A DNA stretch of 64,000 nucleotides, taken from contig CBDCWE010000003.1 of assembly GCA_965223355.1 (NCBI GenBank), positions 2,976,001 through 3,040,000 on the forward strand, in the 5' to 3' direction. Positions 61,846-64,000 of the stretch are shown here, piece by piece (position 1 is the first letter of the stretch; each line of letters begins with the position of its first letter). The position numbers and the translations under genes are program-made. The notes below the pieces were generated by a model that was not told where the DNA came from, ran no database searches, and worked only from the letters and a program-made list of their open reading frames with translations. Source of the DNA: Tectiglobus sp965223355. Lineage in GTDB: Bacteria; Pseudomonadota; Alphaproteobacteria; Rhizobiales; Hyphomicrobiaceae.

Positions 61846-62610
61846 ATGCCGTTTGATCTCGACAGCCTCGCACTCATTGCGTTGACCTACCTTCTTGCCG
61901 GCCTTGTCAAAGGCATTACCGGCCTCGGCGTTCCGGTTGTCGGCGTCGCCCTGGTCGCCCCGGTGCTAGGCATGAAGACGGCCGTCGCCGTGCTGTTGAT
62001 GCCCAGCATATTGACCAATCTCTGGCAGGCCGTCAGCGGTCGCAGTTTCGTTCAGGTCTTACGCCGCATCTGGCCGTTGCTGGCCACCGCCTGTGCCGGT
62101 ATCTGGTTCGGCTCCAAAATCCTCGCTGACGCCGACGGGCGCTATCTGATCCTCGCCATGGGACTGTTTCTCGTCGCCTATGCGTCGATTGCTATGGCCC
62201 GCGCCAAGCTGCCCTCTCCCGGCCGTTGGGAGCCGTTGCTCACACCGCTGATCGGCGGGCTCGGCGGCATTGTCTTCGGCATGATCGGCAGTTTCATGGT
62301 GCCCGGCACGCTCTACATTCAGTCGCTCGGCTTGCCGCGCGATCAATTCGTGCAGGCCTTGGGCATCACCTTTGTCGTCGTCAGCGTCACGCTCGCGGCG
62401 GCCCTGACCCAGCGCGCGCTGTTGACCGCAGACCTGGCCATTGTTTCGACCGCCGCCGTCGGCCCGACGGTGCTTGGCATGCTCGCCGGCCAGCGCCTAC
62501 GCCGGATCCTGACCGAAGCCCAGTTCACCAAGGTCGTCCTGATCGTGCTGCTGACCACCGGCGTCTACATGATCGCGCGCAGTATGATTGCGCTATACAG
62601 CCCAATCTGA
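61846..62610 (+). CDS. TauE/SafE-family (TSUP) anion permease
   Basis: A 254-residue protein with eight predicted helices. LIALTYLLAGLVKGITGLGVPVVGVALVAPVLGMKTAVAVLLMPSILTNLWQAV is the first TSUP repeat, and TPLIGGLGGIVFGMIGSFMVPGTLYIQSLGLPRDQFVQALGITF the second. I use the ATG at 61846; the longer frame from 61672 starts inside the family-2 repeat. Substrates of the family are sulfite, sulfonates or other anions; no sulfur genes adjacent. Confidence 0.88.
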   Translation: MPFDLDSLALIALTYLLAGLVKGITGLGVPVVGVALVAPVLGMKTAVAVLLMPSILTNLWQAVSGRSFVQVLRRIWPLLATACAGIWFGSKILADADGRYLILAMGLFLVAYASIAMARAKLPSPGRWEPLLTPLIGGLGGIVFGMIGSFMVPGTLYIQSLGLPRDQFVQALGITFVVVSVTLAAALTQRALLTADLAIVSTAAVGPTVLGMLAGQRLRRILTEAQFTKVVLIVLLTTGVYMIARSMIALYSPI

Positions 62611-62739
62611 AGGCTCATCACACGCGTGCTTGATCACGTGAGTGCCGGGCTGGCCCGGCACAGGTTTCGGGTCGCACCGAAGCGCCAAATCGGGCACTGG
62701 TGGGCCTATTACGACAACGCCTTATCCGGGCCCGGTACC

Positions 62740-63477
62740 ATGACGAATGACCCTTGCGAAGCCGATCAATCAATCACGTCGCGCATTGCCGCGCTGAACT
62801 GGACCGCCATCGCCGCGCAACTCGACACCTATGGCGCCGCCAGCTTCGGGCCGCTCTTGAGCCGGCGCCAATGCCAGCGGCTTGCGGCCGGCTTTGATGG
62901 CGCCGAACAAGACTTCCGCAGCCACATCGTCATGGCCCGACACGGCTTCGGCCGCGGCCACTACAAGTATTGGTCCTATCCGCTGCCGCCGGTGATTGCG
63001 CAATTGCGCCGGGACCTCTATGTGCCCCTTGCCGCCATCGCCAATCGCTGGCGGCAGGCACTCGGCGACGAGCACCCCTTCCCGAACGCCCACGACGCCT
63101 ATCTGAAGACATGTCACAGCGCCGGCCAAACCCGGCCAACGCCATTGCTGCTCAAGTACCAGACCGGCGACTACAACTGCCTGCACCAGGATCTCTACGG
63201 TGAACTGGTTTTCCCGCTGCAGGTTGCGATCCTGTTGTCGGAGCCAGGGACCGATTTCACCGGTGGCGAGTTCATCGTCACGGAACAGCGCCCACGCATG
63301 CAATCGCGCGCCGAAGTCATCACCTTGCGCCAGGGCGAGGCGGTTGTGTTCGCCGTCAATGCCCGACCCGTGCAAGGCAGCAAAGGCACCTATCGCGTCA
63401 AAATGCGTCACGGCGTCAGCCGGCTGCACGGCGGCACCCGGTTTACGGCAGGCATCATCTTTCACGACGCCCGCTAG
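62740..63477 (+). CDS. 2OG-Fe(II) oxygenase family protein
   Basis: A 245-residue double-stranded beta-helix dioxygenase. The iron motif is YNCLHQDLYGELVFPLQ (His-x-Asp), with the distal His in YRVKMRHGVSRLHGGTR and the 2OG-binding Arg shortly after. GTDFTGGEFIVTEQRPRMQSRAEV is a standard strand pair. I start at the ATG at 62740, since upstream sequence is not conserved-looking. Substrate unknown (protein prolyl or small molecule). The stop TAG is the first triplet of a TAGGCC-type motif. Confidence 0.87.
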   Translation: MTNDPCEADQSITSRIAALNWTAIAAQLDTYGAASFGPLLSRRQCQRLAAGFDGAEQDFRSHIVMARHGFGRGHYKYWSYPLPPVIAQLRRDLYVPLAAIANRWRQALGDEHPFPNAHDAYLKTCHSAGQTRPTPLLLKYQTGDYNCLHQDLYGELVFPLQVAILLSEPGTDFTGGEFIVTEQRPRMQSRAEVITLRQGEAVVFAVNARPVQGSKGTYRVKMRHGVSRLHGGTRFTAGIIFHDAR

Positions 63478-63504
63478 GCCGCAAACTCATAAATCCGGGC
63501 ACAT
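63475..63504 (+). repeat. 28-bp TAGGCC-type motif at a stop codon, copy 4
   Basis: TAGGCCGCAAACTCATAAAT followed by CCGGGCACAT begins with the stop codon of the oxygenase gene. Confidence 0.7.
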
Positions 63505-63594
63505 CGGCGTGCGCATCAATCGCACTCTATACATAGAATAATTTGAATGTTTAAATGGCGCATCGCATTCGCGTGAGCGAGGAGGACGGCTGCC

Positions 63595-64000
63595 ATGCAG
63601 CAGAGTTATTCGAAGCCGATTGCCGGCGCTATATGCATTGCCGTCGCCGTCGTGTTTGCAACGACGACCGCGGTCTTTGCCAGTCAGAAGATCAAGGATC
63701 AGTACCCGGGCTCGGTGCTCTATCAAAAGCCCGTTGAAGTGATCCCTTATGTCTGGTCGGCGATCGGCGCCACCGCCCCGCCGACCTACGAAAACTCCGG
63801 TCACAACAACAATCTCTCGTTCATCGTCACCGGCCGCGGCGTCGTCGTCATCAACGCCGGCGCAACCAACGAATTGGCCAAGGCATTGCACAGGGAAATC
63901 AAGGACATCACCAGTGAGCCGGTCAAGTTGGTGATCAACGAGAACGGCCAAGGCCACGCCATGCTCGGCAACGGTTACTGGGCCGACCAGGGCGTCGCCA
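63595..64000 (+). CDS. Exported MBL-fold protein with a degenerate zinc motif, N-terminal part
   Basis: The first 135 residues of an exported protein; the rest lies beyond the window. A signal peptide (IAGAICIAVAVVFATTTAVFA) is preceded by GGAGGA. NNLSFIVTGRGVVVINAGATNELAKALHREIKDITSEPVKLVIN is the metallo-beta-lactamase fold start. The zinc-binding loop, normally HxHxDH, reads NENGQGHAMLGN (residues 115-126), with most ligands replaced. This suggests a non-hydrolytic or different-metal protein. Confidence 0.78.
   Translation, partial: MQQSYSKPIAGAICIAVAVVFATTTAVFASQKIKDQYPGSVLYQKPVEVIPYVWSAIGATAPPTYENSGHNNNLSFIVTGRGVVVINAGATNELAKALHREIKDITSEPVKLVINENGQGHAMLGNGYWADQGVA

Noticed and set aside
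1..64000. tRNA or rRNA genes
   Set aside because: I looked for T-loop and anticodon-arm patterns in the intergenic regions and found none convincing; a covariance-model search would settle it.

Overview
The window looks like chromosome from a G+C-rich alphaproteobacterium. The evidence is a GcrA-type cell-cycle regulator, a SAM-II riboswitch upstream of metZ, an aa3-oxidase operon in the order ctaC-ctaD-ctaB-(51-aa membrane protein)-ctaG-ctaE-surf1, an IalB-family protein and a phasin-like protein. I found no rRNA, tRNA or CRISPR array, and I cannot name the genus.

Layout. 0-7.3 kb: end of a CaiB/BaiF CoA-transferase, a DHA2-type MFS exporter, a tungstate-type ABC transporter (tupB-tupC-tupA), a VOC protein, a YfcG-like glutathione transferase and an NMT1/THI5-like binding protein. 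7.3-13.9 kb: cytochrome c oxidase operon (minus strand). 14.3-20 kb: IalB, phasin, ATP-dependent DNA ligase, small secreted protein, DUF3307 protein and gcrA. 20.7-22.2 kb: SAM-II riboswitch, terminator and metZ. 23.7-27.3 kb: start of the division/cell-wall cluster (mraZ-rsmH-ftsL-ftsI), which stops after ftsI and is followed by an iron-sulfur protein. 28-34.8 kb: class II aldolase, GMC dehydrogenase, second DHA2 exporter and two luciferase-like oxidoreductases. 34.9-46.4 kb: a sugar-acid uptake island between an IS630 remnant and an intact IS5-type element. It holds tctCBA, uronate dehydrogenase, a TRAP transporter (dctP, dctM, dctQ), an M24-fold protein and a divergent LacI regulator with matching palindromic operators. 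46.5-54.8 kb: cupin, two-subunit CoA-transferase, glutathione transferase, CYP153-like P450, glycerol kinase, DUF808 protein and a small exported protein. 54.8-64 kb: MmgE/PrpD protein, marR-emrA divergent from emrB, cholesterol-oxidase-like GMC protein, TauE/SafE permease, 2OG-Fe(II) oxygenase and the start of a metallo-beta-lactamase-fold protein that lacks the usual zinc ligands.

The most unusual feature is the density of small non-coding repeats. Family 1 (six copies of 84-142 bp plus one short and one partial unit) has imperfect inverted ends, two strong hairpins and a CTAG (or one-base variant) at both borders. Family 2 (about eight copies, up to ~180 bp) is a chain of four or five hairpins with ends related to CCTCTGAACAAGTC. 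A third motif of about 28 bp, beginning TAGGCC, occurs four times. Members of all three families coincide exactly with the stop codons of neighbouring genes. One family-1 copy separates two convergent genes so that its two CTAG borders supply the stop of each. This suggests TA/CTAG-targeted insertion into stop codons that regenerates the stop. A separate array of four 15-bp dyads at exact 25-bp spacing lies between ialB and the phasin gene.
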